A stretch of DNA of 64,000 nucleotides from Mycolicibacter senuensis (GCF_003284925.1 NZ_QMEX01000003.1:62001-126000); one strand, 5' to 3'. Positions 50,220 to 61,888 are shown, numbered from the stretch's first letter. Notes: generated from the letters alone by a model not told the origin. Made by a program: numbers and translations.

Positions 50220-51992
50220 TTAAGCCAACGAGCGCCGCCAGGCGTCATGCAAGGCGGCGTAATGCCCCCCGGCGCGGATCAAATCGGCCGGCGGCCCGTC
50301 TTCGACGACGGTGCCGTCCTCGATCACCAGCACCCGGTCGGCGATCTCGACGGTGGAGAGCCGGTGGGCGATCACCAGCGCGGTCCGCCGGGCCAACACC
50401 GTGCGCAGCGCCTGTTGCACCATCCGCTCGCCCGGAATGTCCAGCGCCGAGGTCGCCTCGTCCAGAATCAGCACCGCCGGGTCGGCGAGGAACGCCCGCG
50501 CGAATGCGACCAGCTGACGCTGGCCCGCCGACAGCCGTCCGCCGCGCTTGGCCACGTCGGTGTCATAGCCGTCCGGCAAGGCGGCGATGAACGCCTCGGC
50601 GCCCACGCCGGCCACGGCGGCGACCACCTCGGCGTCGGTCGCCTCGGGACGGCCGAACCGGATGTTGTCGGCGAGCGTCCCGGAGAACAGGAAGTTCTCC
50701 TGAGTCACCATCACCACGTGCCGGCGCAGCTCCGCCTGCGTGAGATCACGCAGGTCGACACCGTCGAGCGTCACCGAGCCCGATGCCGGGTCGTGGAACC
50801 GGGCGATCAGCTTGGCGATGGTCGTCTTGCCCGCACCGGTGCTGCCGACCAGCGCCACCGTCTGGCCGGCCGGGATGCTCAACGACAGTCCGTCCAGCAC
50901 CGGCGCATCGGACCGGTAGCCGAAACACACGCCGCGCAAGGCGATCTCACCGCGCACCTCGGCGAGGGTGACCGGAGTGTCGGGGTCGGCTACTCCGGGT
51001 TTCTCGGCGAGCACCGCGGCCAGCTTCTGCAGCGCCGAGGTCGCCGACTGGAAGGTGTTGAGGAATTGGGTGATCTCCTGCATCGGGTCGAAGAACATCC
51101 GCAGGTAGAGCAGGAACGCGGTGAACGTCCCGATCGTCATGTGCCCGTGCAGGACTCGCCAGCCGCCGTAGAGCACCACCATCCCGGTGGTGAGGTTGCC
51201 GACCAGCTTGACGCCGGGCGAGAAGACGGCGACCAGTTTGAACGCCTTCTCATTGACGGCGCGGTAGCGGTCGGCGACCTCGGCGAACAGTTCGGCGTTG
51301 CGTGCTTCGCGCCGGTAGGCCTGCACCGCCTTGATACCGGTCATGGTCTCGACGAACTGCACGATCACCCGCGCGGCGTGTTCGCGCACCGCGGTATAGG
51401 TCTTCGACGACTCGGCCCGAAACCACCGCAGCAACGCCACCAGCACCGGGAAGGCGCCCAAACACATCAGGCCCAGCCGCCAGTCCAGCACGACCAGCAG
51501 CACCGCGGTGCCGGCCAGCGTCAGCACGGCACTGACCAGGCTGTCGAACCCGCCCAGCAGCATCTCCTGGATCGCGTCGACGTCGTTGGTCAGCCGGCTG
51601 ACCACCCGCCCCGAGGTGTAGCGGTCGTGAAAGCCGACGTCGAGGCGCTGGAAGTGCCGGAACACCCGTCGCCGCAGCTCCAGCAGCACCCGCTGGCCGA
51701 TCCTGCCCGACCACTGCAGGAACAGCATGCGGCTGCCGGCCTGCACGAGCACCACCGCGCCCAGCGCGACGATGATCGCCGTCAGTACCGCCGTCGAGCC
51801 GTCGGCCGCGATGGGCGGGATTCCCCGGTCGATACCGCGCTGCGCCAGAACCGGAACCGCAAGGCGGGCAGCGTTTTCCACCACAACGATCAACGCCAGC
51901 AACACGACCGCGACGCGGTAGGGGCGCAGCAGCGACCACAGCAGGCCGCGCGCTGCGGCCCGGCCGGCGACGGCCGTCACCGCCGTGCCCAC
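50220..51992 (-). CDS. ABC exporter half, canonical ATP site
   Basis: A 590-residue type IV ABC exporter: six membrane helices, then a nucleotide-binding domain with Walker A VGSTGAGKTT, signature LSAGQRQLVAFARA and Walker B VLILDEATSALD with the catalytic Glu. The GTG 51990-51992 overlaps the partner gene by 16 bases, so the two halves are coupled and should form a heterodimer, as in the Rv1272c/Rv1273c type. Substrate unknown (lipid or drug). Confidence 0.9.
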   Translation of the reverse strand: MGTAVTAVAGRAAARGLLWSLLRPYRVAVVLLALIVVVENAARLAVPVLAQRGIDRGIPPIAADGSTAVLTAIIVALGAVVLVQAGSRMLFLQWSGRIGQRVLLELRRRVFRHFQRLDVGFHDRYTSGRVVSRLTNDVDAIQEMLLGGFDSLVSAVLTLAGTAVLLVVLDWRLGLMCLGAFPVLVALLRWFRAESSKTYTAVREHAARVIVQFVETMTGIKAVQAYRREARNAELFAEVADRYRAVNEKAFKLVAVFSPGVKLVGNLTTGMVVLYGGWRVLHGHMTIGTFTAFLLYLRMFFDPMQEITQFLNTFQSATSALQKLAAVLAEKPGVADPDTPVTLAEVRGEIALRGVCFGYRSDAPVLDGLSLSIPAGQTVALVGSTGAGKTTIAKLIARFHDPASGSVTLDGVDLRDLTQAELRRHVVMVTQENFLFSGTLADNIRFGRPEATDAEVVAAVAGVGAEAFIAALPDGYDTDVAKRGGRLSAGQRQLVAFARAFLADPAVLILDEATSALDIPGERMVQQALRTVLARRTALVIAHRLSTVEIADRVLVIEDGTVVEDGPPADLIRAGGHYAALHDAWRRSLA

Positions 51993-53764
51993 TCGACGAG
52001 GTGTTCGGCGCCGTCATCGAGCTCGTCGTCGGCGGCCAGCAGGTAGCGGTACCGCGGCACCGTCGCCAGCAGTTCGGCATGGGTCCCGACCGCTGTGATC
52101 TTCCCGTGCTCCAGCAACGCCACCCGGTCGGCCAGCGCCACGGTCGAGGCCCGGTTGGCCACCACGATCGCGGTGATCGGCGGTCGACCGTCGGCGCCGC
52201 GCAGCACCCGGCGCAACGCCGCCGTCACGGCGGCCTCGGTGTGCACATCCAGTGCCGACAGGGTGTCGTCGAGCACCAAGATCGCCGGCGCGGCCACCAG
52301 GGCCCGCGCCAGCGACAGCCGTTGACGCTGCCCACCCGACAGGCTCATCCCCTGCTCACCGATGCGGGTGTCGAGGCCGCACGGCAGGTCATAAACGAAT
52401 CCCGCCGACGCCACCTCCAGGGCGCGGGCCAACTCCGCGTCGGTCGCCTCGGGCCGACCCAGCCGCAGGTTCTCGGCCACCGACATGGAGAACAGCGTGG
52501 GGTCGTCGAATGCGGTGATCACCGCCGAACGCAACGCGGCCAGCGTCAGTGAACGGATGTCCCGCCCGCCGATCAGGATCTGCCCCTCATCGGCGTCGTA
52601 GAGCCGCGACAGCAGCATCGCCAGCACCGACTTGCCGGATCCGGTGGCACCCACCAGCGCGACGGTCTCGCCGGCTTCGACGGTGAGATCGACCCCGCGC
52701 AGCACCCACGAGCCGTCGGGACCCGAATCGCCGAAGCGGAACCCGACGTCGCGCAGCTCCAGTCGCCCGGACGGCGGCACCGGATCGTCGCCGTCGGTGA
52801 TCTCGATCGGGGCGTCGAAGATCTCGGTGACCCGGTCGGCCGCTGTCATCGCCTCCTGGGTGGCCGACAGCAGAAAGCCCAACGACGACACCGGCCAGAC
52901 CAGCGAGAGCATCAAGGTGATGAAGGCGACCAGGGTGCCCATCGTGACCTGGTGGTGTCCGGCCGCGTACGCACCGACCGCCAGCACCACGATCAGCGTG
53001 AGGTTGGGGATCACCTCCAGCAGCGTCCAGAACTTCGACGTCACCACCACCTTGTCGACGCCCAGGTCGCGCAGCCGCTCGGCCTGCGCGTCGAACCGGG
53101 CGAACACGTGGTCCTCGCGGCCGAACGCCTTGATCGTGCGCAGCCCCACCGCCGATTCCTCGACATCGGTGGCCAGCTGGCCCGCCTGGTCCTGCGCCCG
53201 CCGCGACAGCCGGGTGTATTGGCGCCGGAAGTGCTGCACCGTCAGCGTCACCGGCACCATCGACACGCAGGCGAGCACGCCCAGCGGCCAGTACAGCAGC
53301 AGCAGGATGGTCGTCACCGCGACGATCTGCAACGTGTTGAGCACCAGGAACACCAGAACGAATGCCAGAAACCGGCGGATGGTGGCCAGGTCGTTCATGA
53401 TCCGCGACAGCAGCTGCCCGGACTGCCAGCGCCCGTGGAAGGTCATCGGCAGGATTTGCAGCCGGGCGTAGAGGTCCTTGCGAAGGTCGGCTTCGACGCC
53501 CATGGTGGCGTGCGCGACCAGCCATCGCCGCACGAACCACAGCACCGCCTCCCCGACCCCGAGCGCGGTGGCCGCCGTCCCGAGCACCCACAGTCCCGGC
53601 TGGTCGCGGTGGGCCACCGGCCCGTCGATGACGGCCTTGGTGACCAGCGGGATCGTCACGGTGGCAGCCAGACCCACGACGGCCACCGTGACCATGGTGA
53701 TCCACCTCGCCCGGTAGGGCCGCAGGTACGGCGCCAAGCTGCGCAACGCGGACGCCGGCTTCAC
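51977..53764 (-). CDS. ABC exporter half, degenerate ATP site
   Basis: A 595-residue ABC exporter half: membrane domain (SLAPYLRPYRARWITMV start), Walker A VGATGSGKSV, signature LSGGQRQRLSLARA and Walker B ILVLDDTLSALD, where Asp replaces the catalytic Glu. One degenerate site is typical of heterodimeric exporters, and the partner follows at once. The start GTG 53762-53764 has AAGG upstream; ATG 53821 is an alternative. It is divergent from prrA with about 70 bases between. Confidence 0.88.
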   Translation of the reverse strand: MKPASALRSLAPYLRPYRARWITMVTVAVVGLAATVTIPLVTKAVIDGPVAHRDQPGLWVLGTAATALGVGEAVLWFVRRWLVAHATMGVEADLRKDLYARLQILPMTFHGRWQSGQLLSRIMNDLATIRRFLAFVLVFLVLNTLQIVAVTTILLLLYWPLGVLACVSMVPVTLTVQHFRRQYTRLSRRAQDQAGQLATDVEESAVGLRTIKAFGREDHVFARFDAQAERLRDLGVDKVVVTSKFWTLLEVIPNLTLIVVLAVGAYAAGHHQVTMGTLVAFITLMLSLVWPVSSLGFLLSATQEAMTAADRVTEIFDAPIEITDGDDPVPPSGRLELRDVGFRFGDSGPDGSWVLRGVDLTVEAGETVALVGATGSGKSVLAMLLSRLYDADEGQILIGGRDIRSLTLAALRSAVITAFDDPTLFSMSVAENLRLGRPEATDAELARALEVASAGFVYDLPCGLDTRIGEQGMSLSGGQRQRLSLARALVAAPAILVLDDTLSALDVHTEAAVTAALRRVLRGADGRPPITAIVVANRASTVALADRVALLEHGKITAVGTHAELLATVPRYRYLLAADDELDDGAEHLVEWARR

Positions 53765-53833
53765 CCAATCGACCTTAGATCGAAGGCGGCGACCCGCGGC
53801 GCATCCCTCGCTTGATGGCAATGTTCAGGCAAA

Positions 53834-54553
53834 ATGGCGGCCATGAACAATCCCGCCAACGCTGCCGCCGCCCCCCGGGTACTGGTGGTCGACGACGACT
53901 CCGATGTGCTCGCCTCGCTGGAGCGCGGACTGCGACTGTCCGGATTCGAAGTGGCGACGGCGGCCGACGGCGCCGAAGCGTTGCGCAGCGCCAAGGAGAC
54001 CCGCCCGGACGCCATCGTGCTCGACATCAACATGCCGGTGCTCGACGGCGTCAGCGTGGTGACGGCACTGCGGGCGATGGGCGATGACGTGCCGGTCTGC
54101 GTGCTGTCCGCGCGCAGTTCGGTCGACGACCGCGTCGCCGGGCTGGAGGCCGGCGCCGACGACTACCTGGTCAAGCCCTTCGTGCTCGCCGAGCTGGTGG
54201 CCCGGGTGCGGGCGATGCTGCGGCGGCGCGGGTCGGCCGCCAGCTCGTCGTCGGAGACCATCACCGTCGGCCCGCTGGAGGTCGATATCCCGGGCCGGCG
54301 CGCCCGGGTCAAGGGTGTCGACGTGGACCTGACCAAACGCGAGTTCGACCTGTTGGCCGTGCTCGCCGAGCACAAGACCGCGGTGCTCTCCCGCGCCCAG
54401 CTTCTCGAGCTGGTGTGGGGCTATGACTTCGCCGCCGACACCAACGTTGTGGACGTGTTCATCGGCTATCTGCGGCGCAAGCTGGAAGCCGGCGGCGCGC
54501 CACGGCTGCTGCACACCGTGCGCGGGGTCGGATTCGTCCTGCGCACGCAGTGA
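53834..54553 (+). CDS. prrA: Response regulator PrrA
   Basis: A 239-residue OmpR-type response regulator nearly identical to mycobacterial Prr[21 protein letters not shown] (acidic pocket), phospho-acceptor Asp in [11 protein letters not shown], Lys in DDYLVKPF, and the C-terminal winged helix ending [11 protein letters not shown]. PrrA is essential in M. tuberculosis. The start may be ATG 53834 or ATG 53843. Its TGA overlaps the GTG of prrB. Confidence 0.97.
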   Translation: MAAMNNPANAAAAPRVLVVDDDSDVLASLERGLRLSGFEVATAADGAEALRSAKETRPDAIVLDINMPVLDGVSVVTALRAMGDDVPVCVLSARSSVDDRVAGLEAGADDYLVKPFVLAELVARVRAMLRRRGSAASSSSETITVGPLEVDIPGRRARVKGVDVDLTKREFDLLAVLAEHKTAVLSRAQLLELVWGYDFAADTNVVDVFIGYLRRKLEAGGAPRLLHTVRGVGFVLRTQ

Positions 54554-55905
54554 GGACCACGATGAACGTCATGAACATGCTGCGGCGCATCTTCGCTCGA
54601 ACGCCGTCGCTGCGCACCCGGGTGGTGCTGGCGACCGCCATCGGCACCGCCATCGTGACGGTCATCATCGGCGCCATCGTGTGGGTCGGGATCACCAACG
54701 ACCGCAAGTACTGGCTGGACCGTCGGCTCGACGAGGCGGCCGGCCTGACGGTCCCGCTCATCGGCCTGGGTGAGCTGCCCCGCGCGGCCGGCGGGACCGA
54801 CGCCGTGATCACGCTGCGCCGGGCAGGTGAGGTGACGTCGAACTCCGCGGTGGTGTTGCCCGAGCTGGAGGCGGGATACGCCGACACCGAGATCGACGGC
54901 GTGCGCTACCGGGTGCGCACCGTCGACATTCCCGGGCCGGGTCCGCGGTCACTGGCGGTCGGCGCCACCTACGAGGCCACCATCGCCGACACCAACAACC
55001 TGCACCGCCGGGTGCTGCTGCTGTGCACCTTCGCGATCGGCGCGGCCGCGGTGCTGGGCTGGCTGCTGGCGGCGTTCGCGGTACGGCCGTTGCGTCGGCT
55101 GGCCCAGCAGGCCCGGTCGATCGACGCCGGTGACGAACGACCGGAGATCGAGGTGCGTGGCGCCAGGGAGGCCGTGGAGATCGCCGAGGCGATGCGCGGC
55201 ATGCTGCAGCGGATCTGGACCGAACAGGACCGCACCAAAGAGGCGTTGGCGTCCGCGCGCGACTTCGCCGCGGTGTCCTCGCATGAGCTGCGCACGCCGC
55301 TGACCGCCATGCGCACCAACCTCGAGGTGCTGACGACGCTCGACCTGCCCGAGGACCAGCGCAAAGAAGTCCTCAGCGACGTGGTCCGCACCCAGTCGCG
55401 GATCGAGGCGACCCTGTCGGCCCTGGAGCGGCTGGCCCAGGGGGAACTGTCCACGGCCGACGATCAGGTTCCGGTCGACATCACCGAACTGCTCGACCGG
55501 GCGGCGCACGACGCGATGCGGGTCTTCCCGGACCTGAACGTCTCGCTGGCGCCGTCACCCACCTGCATCATCGTCGGGCTGCCGGCCGGGTTGCGGCTGG
55601 CGGTCGACAACGCGATCGCCAACGCGGTCAAGCACGGCGGCGCCACCCAGGTGCAGCTCTCAGCGGTCACCTCGCGCGCCGGGGTCGAGATCGCCATCGA
55701 CGACAACGGCAGCGGGCTTCCCGAAGAAGAGCGCCAGGTGGTGTTCGAGCGGTTCTCCCGCGGTTCGACGGCATCGCATTCCGGGTCCGGTCTCGGGCTG
55801 GCGCTGGTGGCTCAGCAGGCCGGGCTGCACGGCGGCACAGCGACCCTGGAGGACAGTCCGATGGGCGGGGTGCGGTTGGTGCTGCGACTGCCGCCGCCAC
55901 GCTAG
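54550..55905 (+). CDS. prrB: Sensor histidine kinase PrrB
   Basis: A 451-residue sensor kinase. An N-terminal membrane helix ([20 protein letters not shown]), an extracellular segment and a second helix ([21 protein letters not shown]) precede a HAMP linker, the H-box [12 protein letters not shown] and an ATPase domain with [18 protein letters not shown] and [12 protein letters not shown] 54550 overlaps the prrA stop, so the pair is coupled. It phosphorylates PrrA in response to an uncertain signal. Confidence 0.96.
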   Translation: MRTTMNVMNMLRRIFARTPSLRTRVVLATAIGTAIVTVIIGAIVWVGITNDRKYWLDRRLDEAAGLTVPLIGLGELPRAAGGTDAVITLRRAGEVTSNSAVVLPELEAGYADTEIDGVRYRVRTVDIPGPGPRSLAVGATYEATIADTNNLHRRVLLLCTFAIGAAAVLGWLLAAFAVRPLRRLAQQARSIDAGDERPEIEVRGAREAVEIAEAMRGMLQRIWTEQDRTKEALASARDFAAVSSHELRTPLTAMRTNLEVLTTLDLPEDQRKEVLSDVVRTQSRIEATLSALERLAQGELSTADDQVPVDITELLDRAAHDAMRVFPDLNVSLAPSPTCIIVGLPAGLRLAVDNAIANAVKHGGATQVQLSAVTSRAGVEIAIDDNGSGLPEEERQVVFERFSRGSTASHSGSGLGLALVAQQAGLHGGTATLEDSPMGGVRLVLRLPPPR

Positions 55906-55927
55906 CGCACCCGCCGGGGCGTCAGGT

Positions 55928-56266
55928 CTATTCGCGCCGACTGTCCCAGCGTTGGAAGCCGGCCGCCGCGGCGGTCTGCTCGTCCTTGAACCACACCTCG
56001 GCGATCGTCGCCTCATAGGACGGGCTGTCGGGGCCGTGGTAGAGCATCGAATCCTCGTTGCCTTTGATGGTCCAACCGGCCGGCCCACTACCACCCGCTC
56101 CCGCCCGCGCCGATCCGTCGCCGTAGGGCCTAGCCGCGACGGCGGCACCACCGACTGCTGGAGGCGTCGGCACCTCGCGTTTGACCCGCCGGATGGCGAA
56201 GGCGAATGTCAGTGTCAACCCCAGCAGAAATGACAGGCCCATCAGCCAGCAATTAGCGCCGTGCAT
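55928..56266 (-). CDS. arfC: ArfC-like membrane protein
   Basis: A 112-residue protein with one N-terminal membrane helix (CWLMGLSFLLGLTLTFAFAI) and a soluble tail ending KGNEDSMLYHGPDSPSYEATIAEVWFKDEQTAAAAGFQRW; the last part is the short helix-hairpin seen at the ends of ribosomal-type ligand loops. It corresponds by position to Rv0901 (ArfC), although shorter. ATG 56264-56266 shares one base with the arfB stop. The arf operon is linked to ammonia secretion and acid adaptation in M. tuberculosis. Confidence 0.8.
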   Translation of the reverse strand: MHGANCWLMGLSFLLGLTLTFAFAIRRVKREVPTPPAVGGAAVAARPYGDGSARAGAGGSGPAGWTIKGNEDSMLYHGPDSPSYEATIAEVWFKDEQTAAAAGFQRWDSRRE

Positions 56267-56418
56267 CAGTCGGCTCCCATCTCCGGCGAGCCGGGCAGGG
56301 CCGCGATGGCATCCTCCCGGCTGGTGCGGCGGATCGACACGATCGTCAGTAACCAGGCGATCGCCGAACCCACCACGAATGCCAGCAGATACCACAGCCA
56401 CTGCATGACGAAATCCAT
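56266..56418 (-). CDS. arfB: ArfB, 50-residue membrane protein
   Basis: A gene of 50 codons, exactly the length of M. tuberculosis ArfB (Rv0900). It begins MDFVMQWLWYLLAFVVGSAI and has one membrane helix followed by TIVSIRRTSRED and an acidic tail ending EMGAD. ATG 56416-56418 follows AAGGAG. Its TGA overlaps the arfC ATG by one base (TGATG), and it lies 12 bases after the arfA stop. Too short for routine gene finding, but the match to ArfB is clear. Confidence 0.93.
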   Translation of the reverse strand: MDFVMQWLWYLLAFVVGSAIAWLLTIVSIRRTSREDAIAALPGSPEMGAD

Positions 56419-56430
56419 CGCAGATTCTCC

Positions 56431-57501
56431 TTAGCTAACCGTGATCGCGACACGACGGTTGTGGGCGCGGCCGTCCGGTGTCGCGTTGCTGGCGACCGGG
56501 TCGGCCGACCCGAACCCTATGGCGGTGACGCTGCTCGCCGGGACACCCTGGGCAACAAGGAAATCGGCGACCGATTTGGCCCGGTCGGTACTCAACGGCA
56601 CGTTGATGCCGTCGTTGCCGGTGTTGTCGGTGTAACCGCTTACCGTCACCTGGGCGCTGCGACAACCCTTGAGCGTCTCCGCGACCCGACTCAGTTGCCG
56701 GCGGGTGTCCGGCGACAGGGCGTAACCGTTGGTCACGAAGGTGACGGGCGTGGCCATCAACGCGGTGACGTCGGCTTGTAGGTTGCCGCAGTCACCGGCT
56801 GGGGCAGGAGCCGGTGACCCGGGCGCTGCGGGCGTGCTGGGGGCCTCGCGACGCGGGATCTCTCGGCTGGGAGCCACCGGGGTGGGAGCCTCCGGTGCAT
56901 CGGGCAGGACCAGAATGTTGTTGGAGATCACCAGATTTGGCCAGGCCGCGGTCGCGGCCGCCTCGACGGCTGACCTGACCGCGCCGGATGAGGCGGTACC
57001 GATCAGCGCGACGGTGCCACCGCTGATCCTGAATTTGAAGTCCGGCATGGTCGCCGAGGCCTTGAATACCGAGCCCAGGGCGGCGGCGTCGGGCACCTTG
57101 ACACCCGGTTTGATGTTGAGGTTGTCCACCAATTGCACACTGCTGCCGTACAACCCGGTGAGCATGTCGATCAGTCCGGTTCGCGTGGCGATGTCGGGAA
57201 GCTCGCCGTTGAGAGTGATGACATTGCCGTTACGCAGAATCGACAACGGGGCAAACGATATTCCCGGTGCATTCGGCTCCGGTGCCGCCGGCATCGATAG
57301 CGACGGCACGGGGACCCCGGGCAGGGTGGCGTCGCCCGCGGTGATGCCGATTCTTCCTCGATCCGCCACTGCCAGTCCGATCAATGCCAGTAGCAACGGA
57401 ATTGCCGCCAAGGCCACCAACCATCCGGGCCCGGGTGGTCGACGGTAAAAGCGCGATTTCGCTCGCCAGCCGGTCGCGGTCCGGTTTTCGGGGCCCGGCA
57501 T
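56431..57501 (-). CDS. arfA: OmpA-like outer membrane protein ArfA (OmpATb)
   Basis: A 356-residue protein. A basic N terminus is followed by a membrane helix (LVALAAIPLLLALIGLAVA), a central pair of BON-like modules (residues about 80-195), a Pro/Ala linker and a C-terminal OmpA peptidoglycan-binding domain (VTVSGYTDNTGNDGINVPLS, then DRAKSVADFL and RAHNRRVAITV). The two Cys of the OmpA domain that form a disulfide in OmpATb are kept (GDCGN, KGCRS). ATG 57499-57501 follows GGAGG. First gene of arfABC, associated with acid-stress ammonia release. Confidence 0.93.
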   Translation of the reverse strand: MPGPENRTATGWRAKSRFYRRPPGPGWLVALAAIPLLLALIGLAVADRGRIGITAGDATLPGVPVPSLSMPAAPEPNAPGISFAPLSILRNGNVITLNGELPDIATRTGLIDMLTGLYGSSVQLVDNLNIKPGVKVPDAAALGSVFKASATMPDFKFRISGGTVALIGTASSGAVRSAVEAAATAAWPNLVISNNILVLPDAPEAPTPVAPSREIPRREAPSTPAAPGSPAPAPAGDCGNLQADVTALMATPVTFVTNGYALSPDTRRQLSRVAETLKGCRSAQVTVSGYTDNTGNDGINVPLSTDRAKSVADFLVAQGVPASSVTAIGFGSADPVASNATPDGRAHNRRVAITVS

Positions 57502-57601
57502 GGATCCTCCTCGAAGGTCGAAAAAGCACCTCGTACCCAGGACACCGCGAGTGTAGGAGCTCTGAAGGACCCTCGGAGGTCTTCAGTCGATTTTTGCGGA
57601 C

Positions 57602-58075
57602 TCAGCGCGTCCCGGGGGCGCCGATTGTGAGTTCGTTGACGATGTTGACACGCGGCCAGGCGTCGCGGGCCGCGGCCTCGACGGCGGCCGCCTCGCCCGG
57701 CTTGGCCGCGGTGCCAGCCAGCGTCACGCTGTCACCGGCGGCGTGCAACGCGAAATCCCCGATCACCCCCGCCGCTTCGAATACCGGGGCCGACGCGGCC
57801 AGATCCGGTGTCGCGGCGCCCGGCGTCACACCGAGCCGATCGACGACGGTGACATCGTCGGCCGAGGTGATCACGGCGTCCAACAACGCCCGTCTGGCCG
57901 CCGGATCCGGCACGTCACCGCTCAGGGTGATCTCGGTGCCCTGGCGGATCACCGACAGCGGCACCGGCATTGCGGCGGCGGGATCAGCGCCCTCCGGCGA
58001 AGCGCCCCGCAGCCCGCAACCGGTCGCGCCGAGCAGCACCGCGACGAGCGCCGCCGCCGCCAGCCAGCCGCGCAC
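57602..58075 (-). CDS. BON-domain lipoprotein related to OmpATb
   Basis: A 157-residue lipoprotein: lipobox LLGATGCGL, then a BON-like pair that is plainly related to the central region of the neighbouring ArfA (PLSVIRQGTEITLSGDVPD against PLSILRNGNVITLNGELPD; AAARDAWPRVNIVNELTI against AAATAAWPNLVISNNILV). It lacks the OmpA domain. GTG 58073-58075 lies directly after the FKBP stop. Probably an envelope partner or a duplicated module of ArfA. Confidence 0.85.
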   Translation of the reverse strand: MRGWLAAAALVAVLLGATGCGLRGASPEGADPAAAMPVPLSVIRQGTEITLSGDVPDPAARRALLDAVITSADDVTVVDRLGVTPGAATPDLAASAPVFEAAGVIGDFALHAAGDSVTLAGTAAKPGEAAAVEAAARDAWPRVNIVNELTIGAPGTR

Positions 58076-58444
58076 TCAGCGGGTGCCGAGCAGATCGATC
58101 ATGAACACCAGTGTCTTGCCGGCGAGTTGATGACCGGTGCCGGCCGGGCCGTAGGCCAGCTCGGGCGGGATGACCAATTGGCGCCGACCGCCCACCTTCA
58201 TGCCCGGGATGCCGTCCTGCCAGCCGGCGATGAGCCCGTCAAGCGGAAACTCCAGCGGTTCCCCCCGGTTCCACGAGCTGTCGAACTCGGCGCCGGAGTC
58301 GTAGTCGACTCCGAGGTAGTGCACGTTGACGAGTGCGCCGGGAGCGGCCTCGGCCCCGTTTCCGACAACGATGTCGGAGATGACCAACTCGGTCGGCGGC
58401 GGGCCGGCCGGAACGGTGATCTGCGGTTTGCCCGGCTTCGTCAC
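58076..58444 (-). CDS. FKBP-type peptidyl-prolyl isomerase
   Basis: A 122-residue FKBP domain: [41 protein letters not shown] and [14 protein letters not shown] hold the active-site aromatics (Tyr, Phe, Trp, Tyr). No signal peptide, so probably cytoplasmic. GTG 58442-58444 is 5 bases after the gltA2 stop, and its own stop abuts the lipoprotein start; it is part of the gltA2-to-arf run. Confidence 0.9.
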   Translation of the reverse strand: MTKPGKPQITVPAGPPPTELVISDIVVGNGAEAAPGALVNVHYLGVDYDSGAEFDSSWNRGEPLEFPLDGLIAGWQDGIPGMKVGGRRQLVIPPELAYGPAGTGHQLAGKTLVFMIDLLGTR

Positions 58445-58449
58445 GGCGG

Positions 58450-59745
<1,296 letters not shown>

Positions 59746-59854
59746 AAGGAACCCCTTTGCACTATTCGGCTGACCAGTCGATCGAAGCGTGTATAGGAAA
59801 AGGTAGTCGGTTCCGGGGCGAAGCGCCCGCCCGGGGCCGAGTATCACGGGCCGG

Positions 59855-61126
59855 TCATTGCGCCGCTGCCGGTCCCGGCCGGTGATAGCGGATGAAGGCC
59901 GGCGCCGCGAGTGCGGCGAGCAGCACTCCGATGACCACCAGCACCCCACCGCCGGCGGCGGCCGCGGCCGTTCCCACCACCGCACCGGCCGCCCCGTGAA
60001 CAGCATCGGCGAGGCGGGGCCCACCGGCCACGATCACGGTGAACACGCCCTGCAACCGCCCCCGGATCTCGTCGGAGGCGACCTGCTGCAGCATCGTCGA
60101 GCGGAACGCCGCCGACACCATGTCCGCGGCGCCGCCGACCGCCAGAAAGCCCAGCGCGACCCACAACACCGGACCCGGATGCCCGTCGGCCCGCGCGACC
60201 GCCAGCCCGAAGCCGGCCATCGCCGCGCCCCACACCACGATCGAGATGACGATCGCCAGGCCCTGGCGGCTGATCCGCGGCAGCCATCCGGAGAACACCC
60301 CGCCGGCCACCGCGCCGACCGCCATCGCCGCGGCCAGCAGTGCCATCGTGGTGCCGCCGTCGACCGGTCCGCCGAAGTCCGCAGCGGCGATCTGCGGGAA
60401 CAGCGCCCGAGGCAGTCCCAGCACCATCGCGATCAGGTCCACCACGAACGACATCAGCACCACGGTGTTGCCGGCCAGATAACGAAACCCGTCCAGCACC
60501 GCCGCCAACCCGAAACGCGAGCCGTCGGTTGATCCGGCGGGCGGCATGGGCGCCAGCCGAAAGGTCGCCCAGATCGGGAAGAGGCAGGTGACAGCGTCAA
60601 CCAGGTACAGCGTGGGCAGATCCACCCAGCCGAGCAGCAGCCCGGCCAGCAACGGCCCGACGATGGCCCCGAACTGCATCACGGTCATGTTCAGCGAGTT
60701 GGCGGCCGGTAGGTCGCCGCCGGCCACCAACCGCGGAATGGCGGCGGCGCGGGTGGGCGAATTGACCGCGTAGAACCCCTGCTGCACGGCCAGCAGCGAA
60801 AGCACCACCCAGACGTCACCACCCAGCACCGCCTGCACCCAGAGCAGCAGCGACGCGGCCGCCAGCCCGCAGGAGGCGATGATCAGCAGCTTGCGGCGGT
60901 CCATGGCGTCGGCCCAGGCGCCGCCGAGGAGCCCGAAGACCACCAGCGGCACCAGCGCGAACAGACCCGACAAGCCGACATACGCCGAACTGCCGGTCAG
61001 CGCGTAGATCTGGACCGGGACTGCGAAGATGGTCAGGTTCGCGCCGATGACGGTCGGAATCCCGGCCAGCCACAGCCGCCGGAAGTCCGGGTTGCGCAGC
61101 GGTGTGGTGTCGGCGAACAGCCTCAC
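59855..61126 (-). CDS. MFS transporter (EntS-like)
   Basis: A 423-residue major-facilitator protein with about 12 helices, starting RNPDFRRLWLAGIPTVIGANL, with LGGAWADAMDRRKLL (motif A) in the first loop. It belongs to the group that contains the enterobactin exporter EntS and related efflux pumps; substrate unknown. GTG 61124-61126 is the start, 16 bases after the pdxH stop on the same strand, so the two may share a transcript. Confidence 0.88.
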   Translation of the reverse strand: MRLFADTTPLRNPDFRRLWLAGIPTVIGANLTIFAVPVQIYALTGSSAYVGLSGLFALVPLVVFGLLGGAWADAMDRRKLLIIASCGLAAASLLLWVQAVLGGDVWVVLSLLAVQQGFYAVNSPTRAAAIPRLVAGGDLPAANSLNMTVMQFGAIVGPLLAGLLLGWVDLPTLYLVDAVTCLFPIWATFRLAPMPPAGSTDGSRFGLAAVLDGFRYLAGNTVVLMSFVVDLIAMVLGLPRALFPQIAAADFGGPVDGGTTMALLAAAMAVGAVAGGVFSGWLPRISRQGLAIVISIVVWGAAMAGFGLAVARADGHPGPVLWVALGFLAVGGAADMVSAAFRSTMLQQVASDEIRGRLQGVFTVIVAGGPRLADAVHGAAGAVVGTAAAAAGGGVLVVIGVLLAALAAPAFIRYHRPGPAAAQ

Positions 61127-61142
61127 CGCAGCGGACCCGAGA

Positions 61143-61802
61143 TCACGGCTGCAGACGCTCGACGCGTCCGCCGCTCACCCGAATCCGGTTGTGCAGCCGG
61201 CCTTCTCGGCCCTGCCAGAACTCCACCACCTCTGGCGCGATGACATAGCCGGCCCAGCTGGGCGCGACCGGAACGTCGTCGGTGTCGGCGAATCGGGCGG
61301 TCACCTCCACGAGCTGATCGAGCAGGGCCGCGCGCGAGGCGATCGGATGCGACTGGTGCGACGCCCAGAAACCCAGCTGCGAGGCCCGCGGCCGGTTCAC
61401 CCAGTATTCGGCCGGGATCGCTGCGTCGGTCTTGGTGACCCGGCCGCGGATATGGACCTGGCGGCCCAGTTGATACCAGGGGAACGTCGCCGACGCGTAC
61501 GGTGTCGCCGCCAACTGGGCGGCCTTGTCCGAGCCGTCGTCGGTGAAGAAGGTGACGCCGTCCTCGTCGAGGTTCTTACACAGCACCGAGCGGCTGGCCG
61601 GCCGGCCGTCTTCGACCGTGGCCAACACCATGGCGTTGGGCTCGGGGATGCCGGCGCGTTCGGCGTCGCCGATCCAGTTGCGCAGCAAAACCTGCCAGCC
61701 GTCCTCGAGCCAGTCGACGTCGAGGTCGCCGCAGTTGTCCTTCTCCCGGTATTCCACTCGCATCGCCGCCAGGTGCTCGTTGTCGGGGCCTGTCCTGTGC
61801 AC
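61143..61802 (-). CDS. pdxH: Pyridoxamine 5'-phosphate oxidase PdxH
   Basis: A 219-residue split-barrel FMN enzyme. [61 protein letters not shown] and the C-terminal [19 protein letters not shown] follow PdxH. It oxidises pyridoxamine or pyridoxine 5'-phosphate to PLP. GTG 61800-61802 is the first start; the ATG before RVEYREKDN is an alternative. Divergent from citA. Confidence 0.85.
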   Translation of the reverse strand: MHRTGPDNEHLAAMRVEYREKDNCGDLDVDWLEDGWQVLLRNWIGDAERAGIPEPNAMVLATVEDGRPASRSVLCKNLDEDGVTFFTDDGSDKAAQLAATPYASATFPWYQLGRQVHIRGRVTKTDAAIPAEYWVNRPRASQLGFWASHQSHPIASRAALLDQLVEVTARFADTDDVPVAPSWAGYVIAPEVVEFWQGREGRLHNRIRVSGGRVERLQP

Positions 61803-61888
61803 CGCCCAACGCTACGCCGCAGCTCCGGTCCAGCCGGCGTTACCAGCCGGTAGGAACGGCCGGATGCCGGGGTGGGACAATGCCACAC

